A stretch of 64,000 bases of DNA from Roseibium aestuarii. GTDB taxonomy: Bacteria > Pseudomonadota > Alphaproteobacteria > Rhizobiales > Stappiaceae. Of this stretch, positions 56,635-64,000 are shown piece by piece. Where the stretch lies: assembly GCF_008477545.1 (NCBI RefSeq), contig NZ_VORA01000002.1:806001-870000 (forward strand), given 5' to 3'. Below the pieces are notes generated by a model. That model was not told the origin of the DNA. It worked only from the letters and a program-made list of their open reading frames with translations, and did no database searches. Position numbers and translations under genes: made by a program. Position 1 is the stretch's first letter. Every line of letters starts with the position of its first letter.

Positions 56635-57555
56635 TCAGCCCCAGGCGAAGGCAAGATCCTTGTCGCGGATATGGGTCTCGAAGAAGTCCGAGAAGGTCGT
56701 AACCAGCGGCGGCAGCCGGTCATAGGGCGGATAGAAGAGGGTGAGCCAGAGGCCCTTCACCTGCCAGTCGGGCAACACCTGGACAAGCGTTCCCCGATCA
56801 AGCCCCTCCTGCGCCATGAAGCGCGGCAGAAGGGCCATGCCATGTCCGTTTTCCACCAGCGACAGCAGCATGTCGCCGCTGTTGGTCACCACCCGACTGC
56901 CCGCCCGCACGGCTCGCTCGCTCTGCTCCCGGCGCAGCAGCCAGCGCTCCGGCTGACCGGTCTGGCTGTAGGAAAGGCAGACGTCGGGCGACAGGTCCTC
57001 TGGCGCGCTGACCGGCGCGATGCGCTTGAAAAGGGCGGGCGCGGCAACGATGACCCGGGGCACCTCGCAGATCTTGCGCCAGATGGTCGACTTGTCCTGA
57101 GGAGCCTCCGAGATGCGGATCGCCAGATCGCAGTCATCTTCCAGGATATCGACAAGCCGGTCCGTCAGGTTCAGCGACACCTCGATGTCCGGATAGCGCG
57201 CCTGAAAGGCCGGCAGCAGATCGGGCAGAACCTTCAGCCCCATGGAGAGCGGCGCGCTGATCCGCAGCCGACCGCGATCCGGCAGGCTGGCCCGGGCGAT
57301 CTCCGCCCGCGCGTCGTCAAACCCCTCCACCAGCGGGGCGAAGCGTGCGGCCACCATGGCCCCCGCACTGGTCAGCGAAACCTTGCGCGTGGTGCGCAGC
57401 AGGAGCTGCAGCCCGAGCTCCTCTTCCAGCCGCGCCAGGATGCGCGTCACCGACGCAGGCGTCATGCCGAGCGTGCGGGCGGCCCCGGCAAAGCTGCGTT
57501 GCCCCGCGACCTCGAGAAACACCCGGATCGATTTCAGGTCATCCATCTTGATCAT
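56635..57555 (-). CDS. LysR-family transcriptional regulator
   Basis: 306 residues. The N-terminal helix-turn-helix is SFAGAARTLGMTPASVTRILARLEEELGLQLLLRTTRKVSLT, followed by a substrate-binding domain (RLRISAPLSMGLKVLPDLLPAF onward). It belongs to the branch with paired MTPASVTR recognition helix, common in regulators of detoxification genes. It is divergent from the VOC-dioxygenase, carboxylesterase and pirin genes and shares a 115-base promoter region with a symmetrical site. An ATG three codons in is an alternative start. Confidence 0.92.
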   Translation of the reverse strand: MIKMDDLKSIRVFLEVAGQRSFAGAARTLGMTPASVTRILARLEEELGLQLLLRTTRKVSLTSAGAMVAARFAPLVEGFDDARAEIARASLPDRGRLRISAPLSMGLKVLPDLLPAFQARYPDIEVSLNLTDRLVDILEDDCDLAIRISEAPQDKSTIWRKICEVPRVIVAAPALFKRIAPVSAPEDLSPDVCLSYSQTGQPERWLLRREQSERAVRAGSRVVTNSGDMLLSLVENGHGMALLPRFMAQEGLDRGTLVQVLPDWQVKGLWLTLFYPPYDRLPPLVTTFSDFFETHIRDKDLAFAWG

Positions 57556-57565
57556 TCCATTTTTA

Positions 57566-57590
57566 ACAACAATAAATGCATATTTGTTGT
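57566..57590. promoter_or_regulatory. LysR-type binding site in the divergent promoter
   Basis: Perfect 7-bp inverted repeats, ACAACAA (57566-57572) and TTGTTGT (57584-57590), are separated by exactly 11 bases with an ATGCAT centre. This fits the T-N11-A architecture of LysR regulators. It lies 11 bases from the regulator start and 81 bases before the dioxygenase gene. Confidence 0.7.
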
Positions 57591-57670
57591 CCGTTGCGCA
57601 ATTAGGCCCTGCGCCCCATTCTTTCGGTCAGACAGCGGACCACCCGCACCACCAACCGGAGGACACCAGG

Positions 57671-58609
57671 ATGATCACCCAGATCCGGGGCCTGCATCAC
57701 GTTACGTCCCTCGCCGCAAGTGCTGGCGAAAACAATGCCTTCTTCACCGACACGCTCGGCATGCGCCGGGTCAAGACCACGGTCAACTTCGACGCCCCCG
57801 ATGTCTATCATCTCTATTATGGCGACGAAGTCGGCACCCCCGGCTCGGTCATGACCTATTTCCCCTATGGCCCGATCCCCCGCGGCAGCCGCGGAGCGGG
57901 CGAGGTCGGCGTGACCGAATTCGCCGTCCCGCGCGGTTCCCTCCCCTTCTGGCAGGAACGGTTGAGCGACCTTGGCCTGACCGGCCTCAGCCGCCAGACC
58001 GCCTTCGGCGAAGACCGCCTGCATTTTGACGGACCCGACGGCGACGGTCTGGCCCTCGTGGAAAGCGATATCCGCGACCGCAAGCCCTGGACGGGCGGAG
58101 ATGTGCCGGAGGATGTCGGCATCCTCGGCTTCCATGGCGCGCGCTTCCAGCTGCGGGACCCGGATGCGACGGCCGAGCTCCTCACCTTCATGGGCTACGA
58201 GGAAGTCGACCGGCAGGGGGATCTGATCCGCCTCAAGGTGGCAGGCGGCAATGCGGCCGACACCATCGACCTGCAGGCCATGCCCGGGGCTTCGGCCGCC
58301 CGGCAGGCCGCCGGATCCGTGCACCATATCGCCTTCGCCGTGGAGGATCGCGCGGCCCAGCTCGAGGTGCGCAAGGCCCTGATGGACACCGGCTATCAGG
58401 TGACCCCGGTCATCGACCGCGACTACTTCTGGGCCATCTACTTCCGCACCCCCGGCGGCGTTCTTTTCGAGATCGCCACCAACGAACCCGGTTTCGACCG
58501 GGACGAGGACACGGCACATCTGGGCGAAGCCCTGAAGCTGCCCACCCGCTACGAGCCGCATCGGGCCCGCATCGAGGCCCAGCTGCCGCCCCTGACCAGA
58601 GGAGCGTGA
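57671..58609 (+). CDS. VOC-superfamily ring-cleaving dioxygenase (MhqO/CatE-like)
   Basis: 312 residues with two glyoxalase/dioxygenase modules. Likely metal ligands are His in RGLHHVTSLAA near the N-terminus, His in SVHHIAFAVED and Glu in VLFEIATNEPGFDRDE. The family includes MhqO, which acts on hydroquinones or electrophilic aromatics. The start at 57671 follows GGAGGACACC; the upstream open frame runs inside the antisense of the LysR gene and is not real. It is coupled to the carboxylesterase gene. Substrate is inferred from the company it keeps. Confidence 0.87.
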   Translation: MITQIRGLHHVTSLAASAGENNAFFTDTLGMRRVKTTVNFDAPDVYHLYYGDEVGTPGSVMTYFPYGPIPRGSRGAGEVGVTEFAVPRGSLPFWQERLSDLGLTGLSRQTAFGEDRLHFDGPDGDGLALVESDIRDRKPWTGGDVPEDVGILGFHGARFQLRDPDATAELLTFMGYEEVDRQGDLIRLKVAGGNAADTIDLQAMPGASAARQAAGSVHHIAFAVEDRAAQLEVRKALMDTGYQVTPVIDRDYFWAIYFRTPGGVLFEIATNEPGFDRDEDTAHLGEALKLPTRYEPHRARIEAQLPPLTRGA

Positions 58610-58617
58610 CCCGGGCC

Positions 58618-59226
58618 ATGACCGATCTGGAGCTATATGCAACGCGGGTCCGCCAGCCGGACCCGCAGGCACCCATGATCCTTGCCCTGCACGGCACGGG
58701 GGGTGACGAGAACCAGTTCTTTGATCTGGTCCGCCAGATCCACCCGGGAGCGGGCATCCTCTCTCCCCGGGGCGACGTCTCCGAGCACGGTGCCGCCCGC
58801 TTCTTCCGGCGCACCGGTGAAGGGGTCTATGACATGCCGGATCTCGCCAGGGCGACGCAAAAGATGGCCGCGTTCATCCGCGCCCATCGCGCCGCCCACG
58901 AGGGCGCGCCCTTCTATGCCTTCGGCTATTCGAACGGCGCCAACATTCTGGCCAATGTTCTCCTCCACCATGGCGATCTGGTGGATCGGGCGGCCCTGCT
59001 GCACCCGCTCATCCCCTTCGATCCGCCGAAGGGCAATCGGTACGAGAACCTGAAGCTGCTGATCACGGCGGGACAGATGGACCCGATCTGCCCCTTGCCG
59101 CTGACCCAGTCGCTCATCGATCATTTCCGCGCCGGCGGTGCTGCGCCCGAGGTCGTGACGCATCGTGGCGGACACGAGATCCGGCAGGAAGAACTTGTCG
59201 CCCTTCAGCGCTTTCTGACAAGCTGA
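58618..59226 (+). CDS. Alpha/beta hydrolase, phospholipase/carboxylesterase family (MhqD-like)
   Basis: 202 residues. The oxyanion segment is LALHGTGGDENQF, the nucleophile Ser105 lies in FGYSNGAN, Asp in TAGQMDPICP and His in HRGGHEI, completing the triad. A GTG at 58606 overlaps the previous stop but is only one base from the AGGAG site, so ATG 58618 is preferred. This family is found with MhqO-type dioxygenases in quinone-resistance operons. Confidence 0.88.
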   Translation: MTDLELYATRVRQPDPQAPMILALHGTGGDENQFFDLVRQIHPGAGILSPRGDVSEHGAARFFRRTGEGVYDMPDLARATQKMAAFIRAHRAAHEGAPFYAFGYSNGANILANVLLHHGDLVDRAALLHPLIPFDPPKGNRYENLKLLITAGQMDPICPLPLTQSLIDHFRAGGAAPEVVTHRGGHEIRQEELVALQRFLTS

Positions 59227-59275
59227 CCGGGCGCCTGCCCCGGCGCTCCAACGGCAAGAGACGAGGACCAATCCC

Positions 59276-60241
59276 ATGAGCTGGAATCCGATGCAAGATG
59301 CCGCCTCGGGTGGATCTCCCGACAGCCTTGAAACCCTGATCATTCCCCGCGCGCGGGACATCGGCGGCTTCGAGGTGCGCCGGGCCCTGCCCTCGCCCAG
59401 GCGGCAGATGGTCGGCCCCTTCATCTTCTTCGATCAGGTGGGGCCGGCCGAGTTCCTGACCTCGAACGGCATCGACGTCCGCCCCCATCCCCATATCGGG
59501 CTGGGCACCGTGACCTATCTCTACAAGGGCGAGTTCCAGCATCGCGACAGCCTGGGCACCAACCAGATGATCCACCCGGGCGAGGTCAACTGGATGCTCG
59601 CGGGCAAGGGCGTCACCCATTCGGAGCGCACGAGCCCGCAGACCCGCTCTGCCCCCCATTCGCTCTTCGGCATCCAGACCTGGGTGGCGTTGCCCGAAGA
59701 CAAGGAAGACATGGCTCCGGCCTTCGAGCATCACGGCCGCGACGCCTTGCCCCTGTTGCAGGAGGGTGGCGCCAGCGCAAGGCTCATCCTGGGCTCTGCC
59801 TGGGGGGAGCGCGCGCCGGTCACCATGCACAGCGACATCTTCTATGCGGACGTGACCCTGGCTCCCGGGGCGCGCCTGCCCCTGCCCGACGACCACGAGG
59901 ACCGGGGTATCTACATCACGGAGGGATCGGTGCACGTGGCCGGCGACACCTTCGAGGCGGGGCGCATGATGGTCTTCCGGCCGGGCGACCGCATCACCCT
60001 CACCGCCGGGCCGCAAGGCGCCCGGCTCATGGCCCTGGGCGGCGAGACCCTCAACGGACCGCGCTACATCTGGTGGAACTTCGTCTCGTCCTCGCCCGAG
60101 AAGATCGAGCAGGCCAAGGCGGCCTGGAAGCGGGCAGACTGGGCGGAAGGCCCCTTCCATCTGCCCCCCGGCGACGCAGACGACTTCATCCCCATCACCG
60201 ACGACATGGAGCGACTGAAACTCAAGCGCCCCAAGCCCTGA
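59276..60241 (+). CDS. Pirin-family protein (quercetinase-like bicupin)
   Basis: 321 residues. The pirin N-terminal cupin has RRQMVGPFIFFDQVGPAEF, the metal-site DVRPHPHIGLGTVTYLYKGEFQHRDSLG and GKGVTHSER. The C-terminal domain contains LPLPDDHEDRGIYITEGS. Bacterial pirins can act as quercetin 2,3-dioxygenases or redox-linked regulators. Its place after the dioxygenase and esterase suggests aromatic/electrophile handling. The gene ends among short CCCTGAACCC-like repeats at 60236-60258. Confidence 0.9.
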   Translation: MSWNPMQDAASGGSPDSLETLIIPRARDIGGFEVRRALPSPRRQMVGPFIFFDQVGPAEFLTSNGIDVRPHPHIGLGTVTYLYKGEFQHRDSLGTNQMIHPGEVNWMLAGKGVTHSERTSPQTRSAPHSLFGIQTWVALPEDKEDMAPAFEHHGRDALPLLQEGGASARLILGSAWGERAPVTMHSDIFYADVTLAPGARLPLPDDHEDRGIYITEGSVHVAGDTFEAGRMMVFRPGDRITLTAGPQGARLMALGGETLNGPRYIWWNFVSSSPEKIEQAKAAWKRADWAEGPFHLPPGDADDFIPITDDMERLKLKRPKP

Positions 60242-60259
60242 ACCCCAAACCCTGAACCC

Positions 60260-61120
60260 TCAGCCTTGCAGCACCGCGCAGATGCTGGCGCGCAGGCCTT
60301 CCGCATCCATCAGGCTGATGCCGTTGCCGCGCAGACTGCTTGCGACCGCCTCCACCAGCTCCGCATTGGAACTGGCAATCCGGCCATTGGGCAGATGGGT
60401 GTTGTTCTCGAAGCCCGTCCGGGCATGGCCACCCAGCAGGCCCGCCATGGTGAGACAGGCCGTCTCGTGGCGCCCGAAGGCACACACGCTCCAGTGGGCA
60501 AAGCGCGGCTCGCCGTCGGCCAGGAACGGCAGCAGATCGGCCGGTTCTGACGTCTGCGACGTGGTGTAACGCCCCAGCACATAAAGCACCGGAATGTCGG
60601 CGAAGGGCAGGTCGCCGCGCTGGCGCAGTGCCTCCAGCTGGCGCGCATCCTCCGGCGCATAGAGAATGATCTGCGGCAGCACCTGCTCCCGCTTCATCCA
60701 GCCCAGAAGATCGAGGAAGGCCGGCAGGTCCGCATCGCTGCGCACAAGCTCGCGATAGGCAAGCGACACGGCCTCGGGCCGCACGGCCCGCACCACGTCG
60801 ATCTGTTCCTGCGGCGAATAGATCCCGAGCGCCTCGCTGGTGATCTGCACCAGAATGCGGGACCCGACCTCGGCCCGGATGGCATGGATCACATCCCGAT
60901 AGGCATCCGCATCCAGAAGATGCGTTCCATCCGGCTTGCGCACGTGAACATGGATCATCGCCGCGCCTTCACTCAGGCAATCCATCGCCGTTCCCGCCAG
61001 ATCGGCAGGCGTCAGCGGCACGTTCGGATGATCGGCCCGCGTCTTGCGCCCGCCATTGGGCGCGACGGCAATGGCAATGTCCTTGAGGCCACTGATCTGG
61101 AAGGCGGGGGCGCCGGTCAT
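60260..61120 (-). CDS. Beta-keto acid cleavage enzyme (BKACE, DUF849)
   Basis: 286 residues. The zinc-binding HxH (H57, H59) is in GAAMIHVHVRKPDG; ITSEALGIYSPQEQ, PEAVSLAYRE and HETACLTMAGLLGGHARTGFENN are the family blocks. BKACE enzymes condense a beta-keto acid with acetyl-CoA, yielding acetoacetate and a new CoA ester. It is divergent from the RpiR regulator and an aminotransferase. The substrate cannot be deduced; a beta-keto acid from an amino compound would fit the neighbours. Confidence 0.9.
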   Translation of the reverse strand: MTGAPAFQISGLKDIAIAVAPNGGRKTRADHPNVPLTPADLAGTAMDCLSEGAAMIHVHVRKPDGTHLLDADAYRDVIHAIRAEVGSRILVQITSEALGIYSPQEQIDVVRAVRPEAVSLAYRELVRSDADLPAFLDLLGWMKREQVLPQIILYAPEDARQLEALRQRGDLPFADIPVLYVLGRYTTSQTSEPADLLPFLADGEPRFAHWSVCAFGRHETACLTMAGLLGGHARTGFENNTHLPNGRIASSNAELVEAVASSLRGNGISLMDAEGLRASICAVLQG

Positions 61121-61163
61121 GGCAGCATCCTATTCATGTTTCAATTGATCCTTCCAATGCCAA

Positions 61164-61183
61164 CTTGCAACAGTTGTTGCAAG
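61164..61183. promoter_or_regulatory. Perfect 8-bp inverted repeat in the BKACE/RpiR divergent promoter
   Basis: CTTGCAAC (61164-61171) and GTTGCAAG (61176-61183) flank AGTT. It lies 30 bases before the RpiR-type gene and 43 bases from the BKACE start, ideally placed for autoregulation and control of both units. Confidence 0.7.
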
Positions 61184-61213
61184 CCCAAATAAACGGGACT
61201 AAGCTGCCCGCCC

Positions 61214-62122
61214 ATGGAACACCCGCCCCTCACACAGGCTCTGATCGCCGCTTTCCCCGGTCTCTCGGCCGAACTGCAGAAAGCGGCCCGCTATGTGATC
61301 GACAACCCGCGCGATGTGGCGCTGCTGTCGATGCGCGAACAGGCCCGGCGCGCGGGTGTGCAGCCGGCGACCATGATGCGGCTGGCCAAGCAGAACGGCT
61401 ATGAGGGCTACGACGAGGTGCGCACCCTCTATGCGGATGCCATGCGAGCCCTCACCGGCGGCTTTGCCACAAAGGCCGGACATCACGCCCGCTTGCAGCA
61501 GCTGGAGGGAGAAGAGGCACTGGCCGCCAACCTCTTCACGGCCATCCACGGACAGATCCAGGCGCTGACGTCTCCGAACGTGTTGCGCACCATCACGGTC
61601 GCCGCGCGCGCCATCGCGGAGGCCCGGCGGGTCTACTGCCTCGGCTTGCGCGCCAGCCATCCGGTCGCCTTCCAGATGCACTACATCCTCAGCCTGATCG
61701 GCGAGAAATCCGTTCTCCTCGACGGCATCGCCGGCACCGGCCCGGATGCAATCCGCTATGCCGAGCCGCAGGACGTGCTCTTCGTTGCCAGCGTGCTGCC
61801 CTATACCCGCCAGACCCTGGACCTCGCGACCTATGCGAAGGAGCGGGGCATGCGGATCGTCGCCCTGACCGACAGCGCGGTGTCGCCGCTTGCACGCCTG
61901 GCCGACCACCCCCTTCTCGCCGCCACGGAAAGCCCCGGCTTCTATCACACGATGACCCCCATCTTCGCGCTCGCCGAAGTCCTGGCCGTGCTCATCGCCG
62001 GCCATGGCGGGGAAGACACCCTTCGGGCGCTGAAGAGCCTCGACGACTACCACACCGACTTCCAAACCCATGCGGCCGAACGGACCCCCGTCCCCGCCGC
62101 AAACGGGATCAAGGCAAGATGA
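61214..62122 (+). CDS. MurR/RpiR-family transcriptional regulator
   Basis: 302 residues. The N-terminal HTH_6 region (LSAELQKAARYVIDNPRDVALLSMREQARRAGVQPATMMRLAKQNGYEGYDEVR) is followed by a SIS sugar-isomerase-like domain (RVYCLGLRASHPVAFQMHYILSL, DVLFVASVLPYTRQTLDLATYAKERG). It overlaps the aminotransferase gene by 4 bases (ATGA). The effector is probably the substrate or product of the linked enzymes. Confidence 0.93.
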   Translation: MEHPPLTQALIAAFPGLSAELQKAARYVIDNPRDVALLSMREQARRAGVQPATMMRLAKQNGYEGYDEVRTLYADAMRALTGGFATKAGHHARLQQLEGEEALAANLFTAIHGQIQALTSPNVLRTITVAARAIAEARRVYCLGLRASHPVAFQMHYILSLIGEKSVLLDGIAGTGPDAIRYAEPQDVLFVASVLPYTRQTLDLATYAKERGMRIVALTDSAVSPLARLADHPLLAATESPGFYHTMTPIFALAEVLAVLIAGHGGEDTLRALKSLDDYHTDFQTHAAERTPVPAANGIKAR

Positions 62123-63456
62123 CCCACCTTCTCCATCGCTCCATTCACGCCACCCTGCCGGTCGCCGTCTCCGGCGCCGGGATCGAGATCACGGACCAGA
62201 CCGGCAAGCGCTACATCGACGCCAGCGGTGGCGCCGCGGTCTCCTGCCTGGGTCACGGCCACCCGGATGTGCTGGCCGCCCTGCACGAGCAGCTGGACCG
62301 GATGGCCTATGCCCATACCGGCTTCTTCACCACCGAAGTCGCCGAGCGCCTGGCCGACATGCTGGTCGAAGCAGCCCCTGAAGGCCTGGACCACGTCTAT
62401 CTGGTGAGCGGCGGATCGGAAGCGGTCGAGGCCGCGCTCAAAATGGCGCGCCAGTATTTCGTCGAGACCGGCCAGCCCCAGCGTCGCCACGTGATCGCCC
62501 GTCGCCAGAGCTACCACGGCAACACCCTGGGCGCGCTGGCCGCCGGCGGCAACGAATGGCGCCGCACCCAGTTCAGCCCGCTGCTGATCGAGACCCACCA
62601 TATCGCCCCCTGCTATGCCTACCGCGAGCAGAAGGACGGCGAGAGCCTGGAGGACTACGGTCTGCGGGCAGCCCAGGAACTGGAGGACAAGATCCTCGAG
62701 CTCGGCGCCGAAGAGGTCATGGCCTTCGTGGCGGAGCCGGTCGTCGGCGCCACCGCTGGTGCCATTCCCCCCGCACCCGGCTATTTCCGCCGCATCCGCG
62801 AGATCTGCGACAAGTACGGCGTGCTGCTGATCCTCGACGAGGTCATGTGCGGCATGGGGCGGACCGGCAGCCTCTACGCCTGCGAGCAGGACGACATCGT
62901 CCCGGATCTGCTCAGCATCGCCAAGGGCCTCGGCGGCGGCTATCAGCCGATCGGCGCGACCCTGCTCAGCCGCCGCATCTTCGAGGCCTTCGCCAATGGC
63001 ACCGGCTTCTTCCAGCATGGCCACACCTACATGGGCCACCCGATGGCAGCTGCCGCCGGCGTGGCCGTGCAGACCGTGATCCGCCGCGACCACCTGCTCG
63101 ACAACGTGCGCGCCATGGGCAATTTCCTCTCCGCACAGCTCCACGAACAGCTCGGCCAGAACCCGCATGTGGGTGACATTCGCGGCCGGGGCCTCTTCAT
63201 GGGCGTCGAGCTGGTGCGTGACCGCGAGACGAAGGAACCCTTCGACCCGGCCCTGAAACTGCATGCCCGCATCAAGCGCGAAGCCATGGAGCGGGGCCTG
63301 ATGGTTTACCCGATGGGCGGCACGATCAACGGACGCAGCGGCGATCACATCCTGCTCGCGCCGCCCTTCATCGTGACCGAAAAAGACGTGGAAACCATCG
63401 TGAACCGCCTTGGACAAGCGATTGGTGCGGCTCTAAGTACGATTTCTTCGAACTAG
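62119..63456 (+). CDS. Class III pyridoxal-phosphate aminotransferase
   Basis: 445 residues. PLP-site features: SGGSEAVEAALKMARQYF, SYHGNTLGALAAGG, LLILDEVMCGMGRTGSLYACEQDDIVPDLLSIAKGLGGGYQPIGA with the Schiff-base Lys269, and FQHGHTYMGHP. The family includes omega-amino acid:pyruvate/2-oxoglutarate transaminases. It is translationally coupled to the RpiR regulator and lies near BKACE and a TAXI transporter gene, so it likely deaminates an imported amino compound. Confidence 0.93.
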   Translation: MTHLLHRSIHATLPVAVSGAGIEITDQTGKRYIDASGGAAVSCLGHGHPDVLAALHEQLDRMAYAHTGFFTTEVAERLADMLVEAAPEGLDHVYLVSGGSEAVEAALKMARQYFVETGQPQRRHVIARRQSYHGNTLGALAAGGNEWRRTQFSPLLIETHHIAPCYAYREQKDGESLEDYGLRAAQELEDKILELGAEEVMAFVAEPVVGATAGAIPPAPGYFRRIREICDKYGVLLILDEVMCGMGRTGSLYACEQDDIVPDLLSIAKGLGGGYQPIGATLLSRRIFEAFANGTGFFQHGHTYMGHPMAAAAGVAVQTVIRRDHLLDNVRAMGNFLSAQLHEQLGQNPHVGDIRGRGLFMGVELVRDRETKEPFDPALKLHARIKREAMERGLMVYPMGGTINGRSGDHILLAPPFIVTEKDVETIVNRLGQAIGAALSTISSN

Positions 63457-63468
63457 CGGGACAGGACA

Positions 63469-63499
63469 GGCCGATCGGCCACACGTCGGCCCGTCTTTT
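63469..63499 (+). terminator. Possible weak terminator after the aminotransferase gene
   Basis: GGCCGA (63469-63474) can pair with TCGGCC (63486-63491), followed by CGTCTTTTC. A 12-bp palindrome GGCCGATCGGCC overlaps it. The stem is short, so function is uncertain. Confidence 0.4.
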
Positions 63500-63588
63500 C
63501 TCCCTTCACACCTTCACCGACCAGCTGGTCTGTGTTTGACTGGGGTTCTGGACCTGATCCAGCACCCTTCACCAACAGGGGAACGACA

Positions 63589-64000
63589 ATGAAGTTCATG
63601 AAGTCCGCCATGCTTGGCGCATTCGCCCTCGGCATGACCGCTTCCGCGGCCTCCGCCGACCAGTTCATCTCCATCGGCACCGGTGGCGTCACCGGCGTGT
63701 ACTACCCGACCGGTGGTGCAATCTGCCGTCTGGTGAACAAGGACCGCAAGGAACACGGCATCCGTTGCTCCGCAGAATCCACCGGCGGTTCTGTCTACAA
63801 CATCAACACCGTTCGCGCTGGCGAGCTGGAATTCGGCGTGGCCCAGTCCGACTGGCAGTACCATGCCTATCACGGCACCTCCCAGTTCGCTGAACAGGGC
63901 GCCTTCGAAAAGGAACGCGCTGTCTTCTCCGTCCATCCGGAGCCGTTCACCCTCATCGTCCTGAAGGGCTCGGGCATTGCCAAGTTCGAAGACCTGAAGG
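63589..64000 (+). CDS. TAXI-family TRAP transporter solute-binding protein (partial, runs off the window)
   Basis: The first 137 residues are present and the frame is open at the right edge. The signal peptide is about 23 residues ending AASA. The mature start [27 protein letters not shown] and [33 protein letters not shown] are diagnostic of TAXI binding proteins, which work with fused TRAP membrane subunits. ACAGGGGAAC precedes the ATG. TTGACT (63536-63541) and an inverted repeat CTGGA-N5-TCCAG (63548-63562) may be its promoter. Known TAXI ligands are mainly amino acids such as glutamate. Confidence 0.93.
   Translation, partial: MKFMKSAMLGAFALGMTASAASADQFISIGTGGVTGVYYPTGGAICRLVNKDRKEHGIRCSAESTGGSVYNINTVRAGELEFGVAQSDWQYHAYHGTSQFAEQGAFEKERAVFSVHPEPFTLIVLKGSGIAKFEDLK

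Noticed and set aside
60236..60258. CCCTGAACCC-like short repeats at the end of the pirin gene
   Set aside because: Two imperfect units only, straddling the stop codon; they do not amount to a repeat array.

Overview
The window is GC-rich, contains no rRNA, tRNA, phage or insertion-sequence genes, and is packed with operons for uptake and catabolism of sugars, sugar acids and polyols. Many genes are preceded by a strong GGGAGGA ribosome-binding site, and several start on GTG or TTG. The repertoire points to an alphaproteobacterium: a smoEFGK-type polyol ABC system with smoS/mtlK, a rhizobial-type glpSTPQV glycerol ABC transporter, many TRAP transporters and a non-phosphorylative L-fucose route. 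I lean towards Hyphomicrobiales (Rhizobium/Stappia-like), but family-level placement is only an impression.

Layout. 1-3208: tail of an unknown gene and a TRAP operon in QMP order. 3228-5919 (minus): a BCCT osmolyte transporter and a YghU-type glutathione transferase. 6041-16263: a divergent L-fucose cluster around a GntR regulator. Its minus arm holds a UxaA-family dehydratase, an SDR, an Rbs-type ABC transporter and an FAH-family hydrolase; its plus arm holds an aldo/keto reductase, FucU mutarotase and a lactonase. 16251-24351: an AraC regulator divergent from an operon for pectin oligomers (ABC importer, GH28, GH105). 24484-33915: a HAD phosphatase, a SorC regulator and the sorbitol/mannitol operon (smoEFGK, smoS, mtlK, fructokinase). 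33917-44588: KDG kinase and GntR regulator divergent from a uronate operon (uxaC, TRAP, kdgF, kduI, kduD, uxuB, uxuA). 44661-53409: glpR divergent from glpD and a glycerol ABC operon. 53762-56618: a third TRAP operon. 56635-60241: a LysR regulator divergent from a VOC dioxygenase, a carboxylesterase and a pirin, resembling an electrophile/quinone-resistance set. 60260-64000: a BKACE enzyme divergent from an RpiR regulator, a class III aminotransferase and the start of a TAXI solute-binding gene.

How the genes work together. The pectin operon imports oligomers and cuts them in the cytoplasm. The uronate operon converts saturated and 4,5-unsaturated uronates to 2-keto-3-deoxygluconate, which KdgK phosphorylates. 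The KDPG aldolase is not in the window. Fucose is predicted to go to pyruvate and lactate without phosphorylation, and polyols to fructose 6-phosphate.

Most noteworthy observations. (1) The glycerol ATPase pair GlpS/GlpT is asymmetric: one lacks the switch histidine and the other the LSGGQ signature, and both losses fall in the same predicted ATP site. (2) A perfect GC hairpin of 10 bp or more follows nearly every solute-binding-protein gene. (3) Symmetrical operator candidates lie in most divergent promoters. (4) The fucose route uses a UxaA-family rather than an enolase-type dehydratase. I do not see an obviously unprecedented defence or mobile system.
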